From positions 2,170,001-2,234,000 of the forward strand of contig NZ_CP071859.1 of the NCBI RefSeq assembly GCF_023716665.1: a DNA stretch of 64,000 bases. Reading direction: 5' to 3'. How positions within the stretch are numbered: the stretch's first letter is position 1; each line of letters starts with the position of its first letter. Positions 29,756-40,820 of the stretch are shown in pieces. The notes beneath the pieces were generated by a model. That model saw nothing but the letters and a program-made list of their open reading frames with translations, was not told the origin of the DNA and did no database searches. The DNA is from Vibrio sp. SCSIO 43135. Lineage in GTDB: Bacteria > Pseudomonadota > Gammaproteobacteria > Enterobacterales > Vibrionaceae. The translations under genes and the position numbers were made by a program.

Positions 29756-32700
29756 TCAATCTGCCTCGTATGTTTCAATGAACTGAGTAGGCGGCACGCC
29801 AAAATGATGCTTAAAACGCTGGCTGAAATAGGATGGATCATTAAAGCCACAATCAAAAGCAACATCAGAGACCTTTTCACCATTAAGAAGCTTTTGGCAT
29901 GCGCGTTCTAAGCGAACTTCATTAAGGTACTCTTTGAACGTTTTTTCGGTTGCCGACTTAAATCTACGCTGAAGACTGCGTTCCGACATAAATAGAAGCT
30001 TAGCAGCACTCGCCGTTCCAAAGTCAGGATCAGAATAATGATTAGAGACTAACCCTTCGACTTTCTGTAGCCACTCTTGTTCTGGTCCAATTGTACTTTG
30101 CTGAACCTCTAAAGGCGCTGTAGTAGGCTCATGCTGATTGTCAGTTTCTAACTCGGTACGCTTCCAACTGAGTTCGATCAGATTGCGCTCTTGTGAAATA
30201 TAAGTATTAAAACTGCCATCATTTAGCTGAACTAGCTCGGCTAAATTGACAGAGCTAACTTCATCTTCATTGACACTAGGAGACTCACCAAAAGGTTTTC
30301 CACCATCAATCAGCTTTAGAACGGCTCGGCCATCTTTACTTGTCAGTTCAAGTCTAACAATCTGAGACTTGAAACAGCGCTTCAAAGCACTATCAAACAA
30401 GGTATTAAGCACTACATCCAAATTGAAATTCATCAATTCGATATGTATATCATCCTGCTCTGAGAAAAATTCAAGTTCAATATCTGCTTTAGCAAACTCA
30501 TTCCTCCACCCATCAATAATGGTTTGGATTAGTACCGGTAGATTATGAATTTGCTTCGTTCCCGTGCCATCGCTTTTAACATCACGAAGAATGTTAAGCT
30601 CGCTAGAGACTTGGGTAAGCGCAGAGCTCTCTACCATTCCATTCTTCGTTGCGGCAGACTGGAGCAAAGAAGTGATTTTAGACTGAATCGAACCAACAAA
30701 CTGATCATAAATGAGCTGTCTGATTTCAAGCTGCTTGCGAAGCTGCTGGTTATTGGTCAGCAAAATGCGACTTTGATGCCTAAGCTGGTTAGTTTTCAAC
30801 GCTACCTGCGCCTTTAACATTTTGTTCGTGGCAACAATAATCCTTGATCGCCAAATAATAACGATTGAAATGAACAGCAGCACTACCATTACCATGACAG
30901 ATACAGCGAGATTTGTTAAATACCAAGGTTCCTTTACGGTAAAACTTTGTTCTATTGTTTCAAAATCTAAGTTCACCAAAGAGGCACGCTTGACTCTAAT
31001 GGTGTAGTCCCCGGGCAATAGGTGGTCTAACGTTAATTGGCGGCCTTCCAGCTCAGTCCAACGGTCATCACCTTCCACTTGGTACAGTAGTTTTTGAGTA
31101 TTGCTCTCGGGCAGTATTCCCAACAAAAAACTGATCGAATCCCCGTAGCTCAATACGATATTCTCAGCAGGCTTATTACCCGTGGAAAGTACCTGATGGT
31201 TGACGCTTATTTGGCTAAATAAAGTCTGCTGCTCAGGAAGAGGATCCACTAACAATTCGTCAGCATTTACTTTAATTAACCCCTTCCTTACCCCCAAAAT
31301 CAGTTCGTTCGCCCCATCGAAAGAGCGGTCACACAGGCCGGCAACAAATTCGTTGTTCAGAAGACCAAACGGCTCGCCAAAGTGTTTTCTTAGATGACCG
31401 GATTCGTTGTAATGGGAAAGCCCAGTGGAAGAGGTAAGCCAAATGCCGCTGTCGTCATGAAGTAAACAGCGTGGGCTCAAGTTCTGCTCGTTAAGCTCAA
31501 TCGCTTGTATCGCATCCCGATTGTTTTCAAAGCGATAAACACCATAAGCACCTGCGACCCAAACACCACTGCGGCTAGAAAGAATATCGATAACTTGGCC
31601 AAAGTTGTGGCTTTCGCGTACAAACCTAACTTCGCGATCTTTCAGCTGATAAACGCCATGGTCGGTGCCGATAAGCAATCCATGCTCTTCGCTTGAACGC
31701 AGTTTCGTCACCTTGGCAGGTAGATACTTATCAATAAGCCACGCTTCACCATAATCTTTAAAAGCATTGATTTTAGGGTCAAACGACCAAAGCTGCTCAC
31801 CCTTGGTTCCCCATAGTACCCCATCAGCACTGATTTCTATTTGTTCTACCGGTTGGGTCCTTATTGCTTTAGGTAGGTGTCCACCAATGACTTTACCTGT
31901 CAACGCATCTAGGCAGACAATGCCAATATCCGTCGCAAGCCACAATATGCCGTCTCTCATGACTAAATCATGGACCTGGCGTCTATAAACAACCTTTTTG
32001 GTAGGACGTTGACCTAAAGTAACTTGATAAAGAGCTCGGTTACTCACTAACCAATACCCTTCTTGCTGCTCATTTTTTAGAATTTTGGTGATGGATTCAT
32101 TGCTCGAAACTGAAGTAAGAAGATGATTGGGAATACGCTGAAACTTCTTACTATACAGTGAGTAATATCGAATTCCTCGGTCAGTAGCAATCCATACACC
32201 ACCCACTCCATCATTGATTAGCGAATAGACCTTTCTCCCTTTGAGCGAAAAGTCATTCACATTATTGCTTTGCAGTTCAGTCAGTTCGCCGCTCAGAAAT
32301 GAATATACGAACAAGCCTCTTTCGGTGCCTACCCAATATTCGGATTCTGTTTCTGTAAACGAAAGAACGTGACCTTTACCAATAAGTTCAATCGGCTTGT
32401 CTGGCTGTGCGAGATCAATAATGATCATCCCTTTCAGTGTTCCAACCAATATTTCTCTTCTGGCTTTGGAGAAGTACAGTTTCTCTACGAAGTGCTTGTT
32501 GGAAAGCCCAATATGGCTAAACGTCGAGTTATCAGACAAATAAACGCCTGAGTTGGTCGCCAATACCCATTTAGACAACACTCTCTGTGCATCATTGATA
32601 GTCACATGGCTCGACTGATTGTATTGATAAAGCTCCATCAAGGAGTACGATTTAAAGTCTCTCGTATCAACTTGATAGGTATAAAAATATTTGTCATCTG

Positions 32701-33100
32701 TAACCCAAATATACCGGCCAGAACTTCCTATTTTTTGGATGCTGCTGCCTGGGGTTAAGCTAAAAATGAGCTCGCGCTCTTGGTTTGGATAAGTACGATA
32801 AATTTCGTTGTCGACAAATGACCAGAACGCGTTATTGAGAAAAGCCAGTTGCTCGTTAGTGTTGTCGAGCACAGAACCGGTTCTTGGTAGGATATTTTGC
32901 CCGTCAAAAAACACTAAACGGCCATGGACATCATGAATCCAGATCCCTCCTTGATCGCCTAAATAGAGGTTTTTAGACGCAAAAACCTTCCCTTCCGCTT
33001 GGGTGGGTAACGGGTATAAGACTGTAGAAGACGTATCTTCAGCAATGCTCGCGACTGAAAACAGAAGCGAGCACAGCAAGAGAATCGTTCGGAAAAGCAA
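29756..33100 (-). CDS. tfoS: TfoS, chitin-responsive transmembrane AraC-family regulator of competence
   Basis: A 1114-residue one-component hybrid. Signal peptide, then a periplasmic sensor with two-component-propeller repeats (WVGTERGLFVYS, VWIATDRGIRYY and others), a Y_Y_Y immunoglobulin-like domain (about residues 650-710), one membrane helix (about 727-752, LAVSVMVMVVLLFISIVIIW), a coiled coil and kinase-like region without clear catalytic His, and a C-terminal AraC helix-turn-helix (ASAAKLLFMSERSLQRRFK; FDCGFNDPSYFSQRFKHHFG). TfoS senses chitin oligosaccharides and turns on tfoR. Start: TTG 33100, six bases after AAAAGGA, gives a clean signal peptide; no ATG is available. Confidence 0.9.
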   Translation of the reverse strand: MLFRTILLLCSLLFSVASIAEDTSSTVLYPLPTQAEGKVFASKNLYLGDQGGIWIHDVHGRLVFFDGQNILPRTGSVLDNTNEQLAFLNNAFWSFVDNEIYRTYPNQERELIFSLTPGSSIQKIGSSGRYIWVTDDKYFYTYQVDTRDFKSYSLMELYQYNQSSHVTINDAQRVLSKWVLATNSGVYLSDNSTFSHIGLSNKHFVEKLYFSKARREILVGTLKGMIIIDLAQPDKPIELIGKGHVLSFTETESEYWVGTERGLFVYSFLSGELTELQSNNVNDFSLKGRKVYSLINDGVGGVWIATDRGIRYYSLYSKKFQRIPNHLLTSVSSNESITKILKNEQQEGYWLVSNRALYQVTLGQRPTKKVVYRRQVHDLVMRDGILWLATDIGIVCLDALTGKVIGGHLPKAIRTQPVEQIEISADGVLWGTKGEQLWSFDPKINAFKDYGEAWLIDKYLPAKVTKLRSSEEHGLLIGTDHGVYQLKDREVRFVRESHNFGQVIDILSSRSGVWVAGAYGVYRFENNRDAIQAIELNEQNLSPRCLLHDDSGIWLTSSTGLSHYNESGHLRKHFGEPFGLLNNEFVAGLCDRSFDGANELILGVRKGLIKVNADELLVDPLPEQQTLFSQISVNHQVLSTGNKPAENIVLSYGDSISFLLGILPESNTQKLLYQVEGDDRWTELEGRQLTLDHLLPGDYTIRVKRASLVNLDFETIEQSFTVKEPWYLTNLAVSVMVMVVLLFISIVIIWRSRIIVATNKMLKAQVALKTNQLRHQSRILLTNNQQLRKQLEIRQLIYDQFVGSIQSKITSLLQSAATKNGMVESSALTQVSSELNILRDVKSDGTGTKQIHNLPVLIQTIIDGWRNEFAKADIELEFFSEQDDIHIELMNFNLDVVLNTLFDSALKRCFKSQIVRLELTSKDGRAVLKLIDGGKPFGESPSVNEDEVSSVNLAELVQLNDGSFNTYISQERNLIELSWKRTELETDNQHEPTTAPLEVQQSTIGPEQEWLQKVEGLVSNHYSDPDFGTASAAKLLFMSERSLQRRFKSATEKTFKEYLNEVRLERACQKLLNGEKVSDVAFDCGFNDPSYFSQRFKHHFGVPPTQFIETYEAD

Positions 33101-33314
33101 ACCAAGTCCTTTTAGCAACAATGCATATCAAGCCACCGCGCCAACCGACATCACTTGCCTTCCCATTCTGAGGAGAAGTACAAATACTAAGTATCGTTAT
33201 CGTACATTATTTTGCGGCGCTAATTATCCCAATTCTATATCAATCGCTTGATAATGAAAGTGTTATAGAGCACCGGTTCTACAAAATCTCCCTCAGGTCA
33301 AAGAATTTTCTTGA

Positions 33315-34196
33315 TTACTTACTCAGGCAATCGGAGAAATCTGACGCCATCGAGGTTAAGAACGTAAAGTAGCTACCAGACTGTACTGGGATTTCTGAAC
33401 CGATCGGATCTAAAACACCCACATCAACAGAACTTCCACGTGTAACAGATTCGATAACTGCCGGAGTAAACTGTGGCTCAGAAAACACACATTTTACTTC
33501 ATCATTTTTTAAAGCTGTTCGGATGGAAATTAGCGTTTTAGCACCCGGTTTTCGCTCAGGAGAGACCGTGAAGTAACCAAGATGGTTCAAGCCGTAGTCA
33601 GACTCAAAGTAACCGTAAGCATCATGGAAAACATAGTACCCTTGCTCTTTTATTGGGAATAATTGGGTGTCGATGTCTTTCTTCACTTTGGCCATTTCAG
33701 CTAAGAAGGCCGCGAGGTTCGCTTCGTAGGTAGCCTTATTTTCTGGATCAATGTTCGCAAGTTTTGCAGCAATAGCTTGCGCGACTTGTACCGTGGTCTC
33801 GTTACCTAACCAGAAATGAGGGTCGTGGCTACCATGGTCGTGGCCTTCATGAGCATGTGCCCCACCCGCGTATTCTCTTAGCTTAAGGTTTGGGATATCA
33901 CTCAAAGTTAGAACTTTCGGCTGAGATTCCAATACCTTGTCAAGAAACGGCTCAAGATCATGTCCAAACCAAATCACCAAATCCGCTTGTCGAATACGTT
34001 TAACGTCTGACGGTTTTAACGCATAGTCGTGAGGAGAAGTGTTAGTACTAAGGAGTACCTCTGGCTCAGATACTCCTTCGGTTAATTCGTAGGTAATCAT
34101 TTGTATTGGTTTAATACTGGTTAAGACAGTTTTTGCCGACGTAACAGTTGGAGCAATGGCTAGCGGTAACAATAGTAGTGGTAGTAATTTCTTCAT
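33315..34196 (-). CDS. znuA: ZnuA, zinc ABC transporter substrate-binding protein
   Basis: A 293-residue periplasmic cluster A-I metal-binding protein. Signal peptide (residues 1-21, ending TSA), a His-rich loop (AHAHEGHDHGSHDPHFW, near residues 113-129), and the metal histidines in SPHDYALKPSD, DPHFWLG and FHDAYGYFE. Divergent from znuCB across a Zur palindrome. Length is normal. Confidence 0.96.
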   Translation of the reverse strand: MKKLLPLLLLPLAIAPTVTSAKTVLTSIKPIQMITYELTEGVSEPEVLLSTNTSPHDYALKPSDVKRIRQADLVIWFGHDLEPFLDKVLESQPKVLTLSDIPNLKLREYAGGAHAHEGHDHGSHDPHFWLGNETTVQVAQAIAAKLANIDPENKATYEANLAAFLAEMAKVKKDIDTQLFPIKEQGYYVFHDAYGYFESDYGLNHLGYFTVSPERKPGAKTLISIRTALKNDEVKCVFSEPQFTPAVIESVTRGSSVDVGVLDPIGSEIPVQSGSYFTFLTSMASDFSDCLSK

Positions 34197-34230
34197 GAGC
34201 TTATGAGTTGAGGCTGTGGCTTTAATTGGG

Positions 34231-34257
34231 AACTAATGTTACATTATAACATTAGTT
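34231..34257. promoter_or_regulatory. Zur box between znuA and znuCB
   Basis: Perfect inverted repeat AACTAATGTTA / TAACATTAGTT with a 5-base spacer, containing the GTTA...TAAC core of gammaproteobacterial Zur operators. It lies in the 82-base divergent promoter region and would repress both transcripts when zinc is sufficient. Confidence 0.85.
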
Positions 34258-34278
34258 ATTTGCAAATGAGTTCCATTC

Positions 34279-35064
34279 ATGTCTTCTTTAGTTGAGCTGC
34301 ATAATATCCAAGTGCGCTTTGGGCAAAAAAACGTTCTTGATAATGTCAGTCTTAGTCTAGAAAAAGGGAAAATCACGACCCTTATTGGGCCTAACGGAGC
34401 AGGCAAGTCGACCCTTGTCAAAGTTTTACTCGGATTACAAAGTGTTCATTCTGGTCACATATCTAAGCCCGCTAAATTGCGGATTGGCTATGTGCCCCAA
34501 AAGCTAAAGCTCAATGACTCACTTCCACTTGACGTAAAACGCTTTCTTAAACTTGCTGGTCGTTTCAGCGATCAAGAGCTACTCGATGCACTCAAACTCG
34601 TCGGTGCTGAGCATTTGATTCGCAACAACATGCATCAATTGTCCGGAGGTGAAAACCAACGTGTTTTACTTGCTAGAGCATTGCTACAAAGACCAGACTT
34701 ACTTGTATTGGATGAACCTGCTCAAGGAGTTGACGTTCAAGGACAAATTGACCTCTACGAATTAATTGATAATATTCGCCATCGATTTGGGTGTGCTGTA
34801 TTTATGGTCTCACACGATTTGCATTTAGTCATGGCAAAAACTGACGACGTCATTTGTTTGCACCACCATGTGTGCTGTTCAGGTGCGCCGGCAAGTATTG
34901 CGAAACACCCAAAGTACATTGCCCTATTCGGCAGCGCTGAGCGCGAAAGTTTGGCTTTTTACCACCATGAGCACAGCCATCACCACCACGATTTGGCAGG
35001 TCAGCCAGTAAAAGGGGACGCAGCAGGCTGTGCTAACCACCAACACGGTCACACCCATGATTGA
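34279..35064 (+). CDS. znuC: ZnuC, zinc ABC transporter ATPase
   Basis: A 261-residue ABC ATPase energising zinc uptake. Walker A ([16 protein letters not shown], near residue 38), signature ([16 protein letters not shown]), Walker B ([12 protein letters not shown]) and switch His ([10 protein letters not shown]). The C-terminus is His-rich ([10 protein letters not shown] and later HQHGHTHD), a common metal-handling tail of ZnuC. The stop overlaps znuB by eight bases. Confidence 0.96.
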   Translation: MSSLVELHNIQVRFGQKNVLDNVSLSLEKGKITTLIGPNGAGKSTLVKVLLGLQSVHSGHISKPAKLRIGYVPQKLKLNDSLPLDVKRFLKLAGRFSDQELLDALKLVGAEHLIRNNMHQLSGGENQRVLLARALLQRPDLLVLDEPAQGVDVQGQIDLYELIDNIRHRFGCAVFMVSHDLHLVMAKTDDVICLHHHVCCSGAPASIAKHPKYIALFGSAERESLAFYHHEHSHHHHDLAGQPVKGDAAGCANHQHGHTHD

Positions 35065-35842
35065 GTTTTTATTGCCTTCAATACTTGCAGGCCTAGGCAT
35101 TGCGCTTATCGCCGGCCCATTGGGCTCTTTTGTTGTATGGCGACGAATGGCCTATTTCGGCGACACTCTGGCACATGCATCGCTTATGGGCTTAGCGCTC
35201 GGCTTTCTATTCGATATTAATATCTACTTCGCACTGCTGATATGTAGTATGTCTTTAGCCGTTGTGTTGGTGACATTGCAAAAGCAGAAGCTCGTGGCTA
35301 CTGATACATTGCTTGGTATTCTCGCGCATAGCGCATTGTCGTTAGGCTTAGTCGCAGTGAGCTTCTTGGATAATGTTCGCGTCGATCTTATGAGCTATCT
35401 GTTTGGTGATCTACTCGCTGTCTCACCTTCGGATTTACTGGTTATCTATGCTGGCGTCGTCGCTGTTGCCGCGACACTATTTATTTTTTGGCGACCGCTG
35501 CTATCTACTACGGTTAATGAAGATTTAGCGTCAGTTGAAGGACACAATGTTGACTTGATGCGTCTCGTCTTAATGCTGATGGTTGGCTTGGTGATAGCAG
35601 TTGGCATGAAGTTTGTGGGCGCGTTGATCATGACATCGCTATTGATCATTCCTGCTGCGACAGCTCGTAGATTTGCTCGAACACCAGAACAGATGGCGCT
35701 CATAGCCTCAATGCTTGGCGTAGTGAGTGTCTTATGTGGCCTTTCATTATCTTGGCATTTAGATACACCTGCTGGGCCATCTGTCGTTATTAGCGCGACG
35801 TTCTTATTTGTCCTTAGCCAAGCAGCTAAGATCCGTCATTAA
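35057..35842 (+). CDS. znuB: ZnuB, zinc ABC transporter permease
   Basis: A 261-residue permease with about eight membrane helices of the ABC-3 family ([48 protein letters not shown]). It starts at [10 protein letters not shown] (35057) inside the end of znuC; the frame is open upstream but MLTTNTVTP is not a plausible N-terminus. It completes the znuCB operon. Confidence 0.96.
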   Translation: MIEFLLPSILAGLGIALIAGPLGSFVVWRRMAYFGDTLAHASLMGLALGFLFDINIYFALLICSMSLAVVLVTLQKQKLVATDTLLGILAHSALSLGLVAVSFLDNVRVDLMSYLFGDLLAVSPSDLLVIYAGVVAVAATLFIFWRPLLSTTVNEDLASVEGHNVDLMRLVLMLMVGLVIAVGMKFVGALIMTSLLIIPAATARRFARTPEQMALIASMLGVVSVLCGLSLSWHLDTPAGPSVVISATFLFVLSQAAKIRH

Positions 35843-35900
35843 GAAAATGATTCGCCAGTAGCAAAGTGTCGTTTTTTACAACGTTAGTTCACACATAAAA

Positions 35901-35930
35901 AGAAAGGCTTCCATTTGGAAGCCTTTCTTT
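35901..35930. terminator. Bidirectional terminator between znuB and purF
   Basis: AGAAAGGCTTCC/GGAAGCCTTTCT with a 4-base loop ATTT, flanked by A- and T-rich ends, between two convergent genes. Confidence 0.9.
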
Positions 35931-35935
35931 ATGCA

Positions 35936-37450
35936 TTAAGCCCCTTCGTTATGAAGGTCGATGTTTGCGAGCTCTTGCAAAATCTCGGCTTGAATCTTTG
36001 CATCGTCACTTCTTAGTGACTCAAGGTAATCTAAATACTCTTGATTAATATCACCCGTAACGTATTCACCGCTAAATACAGACGTTTCAAACTGAGCAAT
36101 ATCACGATTACCTAAGCCGACTGCATCAACAAGGTCTTCCAAGCTTTGGAAGATTAACTCATCAGCGCCGATTTGCTTACAGATTGCATCATTATCACGA
36201 CCATGAGCAATAAGTTCGTTGGCGGTCGGCATATCAATACCGTATACGTTAGGGAAACGAATTTCAGGTGCGGCTGATACCATAAATACTTGTTTCGCAC
36301 CTGAGTCACGAGCCATTTCAATGATTTGCTCAGATGTTGTACCGCGCACAATTGAATCATCAACTAGCAGGACATTCTTGCCTTTAAATTCAGAGCGAAT
36401 TGCGTTGAGCTTGCGACGCACTGATTTCTTGCGTTGCTGCTGACCCGGCATAATAAAGGTACGGCCAACATAGCGGTTCTTAACAAAACCTTGGCGGTAT
36501 GGCTTATCGATCGCTTGTGCGATTTGAAGTGCAATATCGCACGACGTTTCTGGAATTGGGATAACCACATCAATATCGAGGTGCGCGTACTCATCTTTAA
36601 TACGCTGACCTAGTTTTTTACCCATTTCTACTCGAGCACTGTACACCGAAATTTTATCGATAAACGAGTCAGGTCGAGCAAAGTAGACAAATTCGAAGAT
36701 ACAAGGGTTAAGCGTCGGGTTGTCAGCACACTGCTGTGTGTGTAGTTCACCGTCAAATGTCGCATAGATAGCTTCACCTGGCGCTACGTCACGTACAAAG
36801 TCAAAACCTACCGCATCCAATGCAACAGATTCAGACGCTACCATGTACTCTACGCGCCCTTCTACTTCTCGTTTACCCAAGCAAAGTGGTCGAATACCAT
36901 TTGGGTCACGAAATGCAATCAAGCCATGTCCGATGATCATCGCAACCACAGCGTACGCGCCACGAATAGTACGATGAACATTTGTCACTGCACGAAAGAC
37001 ATCTTCAGAAGTAACATTTCCTTTCACCATGTCAATTTCATGAGCTAATACGTTCAGCAATACTTCTGAGTCAGAAGTAGTATTGATATGACGACGGTCT
37101 TTCTCGCAAATTTTGTCACGCACTTTGTGCGCATTGGTTAAGTTACCGTTGTGAGCGAGTGTAATACCAAAAGGAGAGTTAACATAGAATGGTTGAGCTT
37201 CTGAAGCACTTGAACTACCTGCTGTTGGGTAACGAACATGGCCAATACCAACGTTGCCCTGTAGGCGCTGCATGTGTTTTGCTTCAAAAACATCTTTCAC
37301 TAAACCGTTCGCCTTACGCAGACGAAAACGATTGCTTTCTATGGTACAAATACCAGCGGCATCTTGGCCACGATGCTGTAATACCGTTAACGCGTCATAA
37401 ATTGACTGGTTTACAGGCGTTGTACCCACGATTCCAACAATACCACACAT
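35936..37450 (-). CDS. purF: PurF, amidophosphoribosyltransferase
   Basis: The first committed enzyme of purine synthesis, making phosphoribosylamine from PRPP and glutamine. The 504-residue protein has the N-terminal nucleophile Cys2 (MCGIVGIVG), glutaminase motifs ([21 protein letters not shown]) and the PRTase site ([18 protein letters not shown]). It lies directly downstream of cvpA, as in E. coli, and is expected to share its PurR control. Confidence 0.97.
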   Translation of the reverse strand: MCGIVGIVGTTPVNQSIYDALTVLQHRGQDAAGICTIESNRFRLRKANGLVKDVFEAKHMQRLQGNVGIGHVRYPTAGSSSASEAQPFYVNSPFGITLAHNGNLTNAHKVRDKICEKDRRHINTTSDSEVLLNVLAHEIDMVKGNVTSEDVFRAVTNVHRTIRGAYAVVAMIIGHGLIAFRDPNGIRPLCLGKREVEGRVEYMVASESVALDAVGFDFVRDVAPGEAIYATFDGELHTQQCADNPTLNPCIFEFVYFARPDSFIDKISVYSARVEMGKKLGQRIKDEYAHLDIDVVIPIPETSCDIALQIAQAIDKPYRQGFVKNRYVGRTFIMPGQQQRKKSVRRKLNAIRSEFKGKNVLLVDDSIVRGTTSEQIIEMARDSGAKQVFMVSAAPEIRFPNVYGIDMPTANELIAHGRDNDAICKQIGADELIFQSLEDLVDAVGLGNRDIAQFETSVFSGEYVTGDINQEYLDYLESLRSDDAKIQAEILQELANIDLHNEGA

Positions 37451-37482
37451 GTCTTAACCCTCGATTGCGACAATGACTGGCG

Positions 37483-37974
37483 CTAAAGCGCGCCAGATAA
37501 GAAACTTGATGTTGCTTGTATATGTTCAAAGAACGGTTCGATGATTCGCTTAAATTCAGGCACTAACACTGAGGTTTTAAACCATTCAGAGTTATTAGCT
37601 GTCGTAAAGACATCCATAAAAAACAGAGCAGCGGAAACAATCAAAACACCTCTTAATGCACCGAATACGATGCCTAAGATGCGATCCGTTCCAGACAGCC
37701 CCGTTTTTTCCACCAGCTGGCCAATCACGTAATTCACCAATGCCCCTACAATAAGGGTAGAAACAAATAGTGCCGCAATAGCCGTTCCGTTGCGGAACAT
37801 GTCATCTTCGATATTGGTGAAGTACACTGCGAGTTTCGCGTAATACTGACTGGCGATAAAAAACGCGCCAAACCAAATAACTAATGACAAAGCTTCTTTA
37901 GCGAAACCTCGAACTAAACTGATCAAAGCCGATAGCCCGATCACACCTAAAATGACAAAATCTAACCAATTCAT
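37483..37974 (-). CDS. cvpA: CvpA family membrane protein
   Basis: A 163-residue protein with four membrane helices (LDFVILGVIGLSALISLVRGF at the N-terminus), family CvpA, named for colicin V production; its biochemical function is unsettled, with links to membrane integrity and stress. It is the first gene of the PurR-controlled cvpA-purF operon; 32 bases separate it from purF. Confidence 0.95.
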   Translation of the reverse strand: MNWLDFVILGVIGLSALISLVRGFAKEALSLVIWFGAFFIASQYYAKLAVYFTNIEDDMFRNGTAIAALFVSTLIVGALVNYVIGQLVEKTGLSGTDRILGIVFGALRGVLIVSAALFFMDVFTTANNSEWFKTSVLVPEFKRIIEPFFEHIQATSSFLSGAL

Positions 37975-38022
37975 GAGTTCTTACATCTTAAGTTGGCGCG
38001 CATTTTAACAGAAAAAATAGCG

Positions 38023-38038
38023 ACGCAAACGTTTTCTT
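38023..38038 (-). promoter_or_regulatory. PurR box of cvpA-purF
   Basis: ACGCAAACGTTTTCTT on the plus strand matches the palindromic PurR consensus ACGCAAACGTTTGCGT at 14 of 16 bases. It lies 49 bases upstream of cvpA, overlaps the dedD stop, and covers a possible -35 (TTTGCG) for a TAAAAT -10 about 16 bases on. E. coli cvpA-purF is controlled the same way. Confidence 0.75.
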
Positions 38039-38585
38039 ATGGATTTAGTGGTTTAAATTTAAGCAAACGACCTTTTGAACCGGTTATTTTTTCCAATTCA
38101 ATTATCTGACGCTCAAGTTTACTTTTTGATACATCTGGACCAACAATGACTCGAGTAAATGAGTTTTCTTGCTTAGTATGAGCTTGATAACCACGCTTCT
38201 GTAAATCTTTAACAAGGTTTGCTGCATTGTCAGCATTTTTCAATGCCATCAACTGAATGATCCAAGCGCTGTCTTGATATTCATTCTTCTCCGCAACAGT
38301 TTTTACTTCTACCGGTAAAGGGGCTTTGTTCGCTGTTTCCACTTGAGCCGCTAAGACTTCTTCAGTCACAGAAACGGGGGACTCAGGTAATGCTACTTGA
38401 TCTTCAATGGGGTCGAGCATTTCAAACGTTTCTACTTCACCATCAAGTTCGGGTTTTATTGGAATACTCGCGATCTCTTCTTTGTAATGAAGCTTCTTTC
38501 CATCAAGTAGATCAGGAAGGACGATAACACCAATGGCAACCAAAATAATGGTGCCGACTAATCGGCTTTGGAACTTACTTGCCAT
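38037..38585 (-). CDS. dedD: DedD, SPOR-domain cell division protein
   Basis: A 182-residue bitopic protein that binds denuded peptidoglycan at the septum. N-terminal cytoplasmic stub, one membrane helix (residues 9-25, LVGTIILVAIGVIVLPDLL), a Pro/Glu-rich periplasmic linker, and a C-terminal SPOR domain (WIIQLMALKNADNAANLVKDL ... TRVIVGPDVSKSKLERQ). It abuts folC with no spacer. Confidence 0.93.
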   Translation of the reverse strand: MASKFQSRLVGTIILVAIGVIVLPDLLDGKKLHYKEEIASIPIKPELDGEVETFEMLDPIEDQVALPESPVSVTEEVLAAQVETANKAPLPVEVKTVAEKNEYQDSAWIIQLMALKNADNAANLVKDLQKRGYQAHTKQENSFTRVIVGPDVSKSKLERQIIELEKITGSKGRLLKFKPLNP

Positions 38586-39851
38586 TTATTCTCCTTTTTT
38601 CTGCCAGTGTTCTAAAACTTCACCAACAGTATGAAATGAACCAACAACCAGTATCACATCTTCTCTATTTGCTGATGTCAGCGCGGCTTCAAATGCAGCA
38701 ACTGGCGATTCGTATGAGGTAACAGGGCTATCGATGTACTGGCAAAGTTCAGAAGCGGTTGCAGCTCTAGGGCCAGTGAGAGAGGCTGGATACCAATCCC
38801 CACAGATAGTTGCGAGTACATTAAGCGTAGCTTCGATATCTTTATCATGAAGCATCGCTACGACGACATGTACTTTACGCCCCGAAAATTGCTTATTCAC
38901 TTGCTCGACTAGGTACTGCGCCGAATGAGGGTTATGTGCAACGTCCAAAAGAACCGTTGGCGTTTCCGCTAGTACCTGCATTCTTCCAGGCAATGCGGCT
39001 TGCTTTAAGCCATTCACAATATTGACATCACTTAAATCAAGCTCAGCACATCCCAGCGCCATTAGGGCGGTTGCGGCATTTTGTAAAGGCAAACTAGGCA
39101 CAGGTAAATCATCTAGCCTAAAGGCGCCGCTAGACCACTTCCAAGAGTCTTCTCCAGTAAGGCTGTACTCGTATTGAATGCCTACTTGATGAAACTCAGA
39201 GCCAATGTCATCAGCATGCGCAGCAACGGTTGCTGGAGGCTTAGGCTGACCACAAATAGCGGGCTTACCTGGGCGATAGATACCCGCTTTCTCAAACCCA
39301 ATCACGTTTATGTCGTCACCTAACCAATCAACGTGGTCGACCGCTAAACTAGTGATGACCGACACGTCATGGTCAACGACGTTAGTTGCGTCTAAGCGCC
39401 CGCCTAGTCCAACTTCGAGCAGAACTATCTCAACTTGTTCAGTTTGAAATAAACGAAGTGCAGCCAGTGTCGCGTACTCAAAAAAGCTCAGGCTGATATC
39501 GCCACGTTGCTTTTCAATATAGTCAAAGGCTTGGGTATGCTTATCATCACTGAGCTCATATCCATTGATACGAACACGTTCGTTGTAACGAATTAGGTGC
39601 GGAGAGCTATAAACGCCCACTGAGTATCCAGCATCAAGTAGAATAGCTTCCATCAGGGCGCAGGTTGAACCTTTACCATTGGTGCCAGCTACAGTGATGA
39701 CTTTTGGAGCGGGTTTGGTGAGGTTGGCTTTCTTAGCGACCGCGTCTACACGCTCAAGGCCAAGGTCGATTGCCGAAGTATGGATGTTTGTTAAATAATC
39801 AAGCCACATCGTAAGAGGAGATGTGGCTTGAGGAATAGGGTTTTGACTCAT
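38586..39851 (-). CDS. folC: FolC, dihydrofolate synthase / folylpolyglutamate synthase
   Basis: A 421-residue Mur-ligase-like enzyme that adds glutamate to dihydropteroate and to folates. The P-loop (VAGTNGKGSTCALMEAIL, near residue 55), the folate/metal site SPHLIRYNERVRING, and DVAHNPHSAQYLVEQ in the C-terminal domain are all there. It sits between accD and dedD as in E. coli and Pseudomonas. Confidence 0.96.
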   Translation of the reverse strand: MSQNPIPQATSPLTMWLDYLTNIHTSAIDLGLERVDAVAKKANLTKPAPKVITVAGTNGKGSTCALMEAILLDAGYSVGVYSSPHLIRYNERVRINGYELSDDKHTQAFDYIEKQRGDISLSFFEYATLAALRLFQTEQVEIVLLEVGLGGRLDATNVVDHDVSVITSLAVDHVDWLGDDINVIGFEKAGIYRPGKPAICGQPKPPATVAAHADDIGSEFHQVGIQYEYSLTGEDSWKWSSGAFRLDDLPVPSLPLQNAATALMALGCAELDLSDVNIVNGLKQAALPGRMQVLAETPTVLLDVAHNPHSAQYLVEQVNKQFSGRKVHVVVAMLHDKDIEATLNVLATICGDWYPASLTGPRAATASELCQYIDSPVTSYESPVAAFEAALTSANREDVILVVGSFHTVGEVLEHWQKKGE

Positions 39852-39893
39852 CTAACTTTAACCGATAATTAAGGTCTGTTGTTAGTGTCTACT

Positions 39894-40820
39894 TTACCCT
39901 TTTTCGCCTGCTTCTGGTACTTGATATGCAGGTTCATTTGGTGAATCGTTCACAGAAACTACCATTGGCGATTCTTTACGAGTCATTTTGGCAATAAGGC
40001 TACCAACACGTTGGCGCATCTCACGACGGTCAACAATCATATCGATAGCACCGTGTTCTAGTAAGAATTCACTGCGCTGAAAACCTTCAGGCAAATCTTC
40101 ACGTACCGTTTGCTCAATAACACGACGACCAGCAAAGCCAATCAGGGCTTTAGGTTCACCAATATTTACGTCACCTAGCATTGCCAAACTCGCTGAAACA
40201 CCGCCCATTGTCGGATCTGTCATCACTGAGATAAACGGCAAGCCTTTGTTAGATAGACGCTCAAGAGCAGCACTGGTTTTCGCCATTTGCATTAGAGACA
40301 TTAATGCTTCTTGCATACGAGCACCGCCACTTGCGCTGAAACACACAAGACCACAGTTATTTTCGATTGCAGCTTCGACTGCACGTACGAAACGAGCACC
40401 TACAACAGAGCCCATTGAACCGCCCATGAAAGAAAACTCAAATGCACAAGCCACTAGAGGCATGCCTAGAAGTTCACCTTTCATTACGATCAATGCGTCT
40501 TTCTCGCCACTGCTCTTCTGAGCAGCTGAAATACGGTCTTTGTATTTCTTGGAATCTTTGAACTTTAGCTTATCTTGAGGCTCAAGGTCGTTTGCGATTT
40601 CTTCACGGTTATTTTCGTCAAGGAAAGTTTCAAGACGACGACGAGCTTTCATGCGCATGTGATGATCACACTTAGGGCACACTTCTAAATTTCTTTCTAG
40701 TTCCGCGTGGTATAGCACCTGCTCACAAGAGGTACATTTTGTCCAAACACCTTCAGGGATTGATGCTTTGCGTGAACTTACGATGTTGCTTTTTTCTAAA
40801 ATCTTTTCAAGCCAACTCAT
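39894..40820 (-). CDS. accD: AccD, acetyl-CoA carboxylase carboxyltransferase beta subunit
   Basis: The 308-residue beta subunit of carboxyltransferase, which with AccA makes malonyl-CoA for fatty-acid synthesis. The N-terminal zinc ribbon ([14 protein letters not shown] ... [11 protein letters not shown], four cysteines) and the crotonase-like core ([38 protein letters not shown]) are intact. Precedes folC by about 40 bases. Confidence 0.97.
   Translation of the reverse strand: MSWLEKILEKSNIVSSRKASIPEGVWTKCTSCEQVLYHAELERNLEVCPKCDHHMRMKARRRLETFLDENNREEIANDLEPQDKLKFKDSKKYKDRISAAQKSSGEKDALIVMKGELLGMPLVACAFEFSFMGGSMGSVVGARFVRAVEAAIENNCGLVCFSASGGARMQEALMSLMQMAKTSAALERLSNKGLPFISVMTDPTMGGVSASLAMLGDVNIGEPKALIGFAGRRVIEQTVREDLPEGFQRSEFLLEHGAIDMIVDRREMRQRVGSLIAKMTRKESPMVVSVNDSPNEPAYQVPEAGEKG

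Noticed and set aside
29572-29883. Open frame of 103 codons overlapping the 3' end of tfoS
   Set aside because: Out of frame with tfoS, no ribosome-binding site, no recognisable domain; shadow of tfoS and non-coding DNA.
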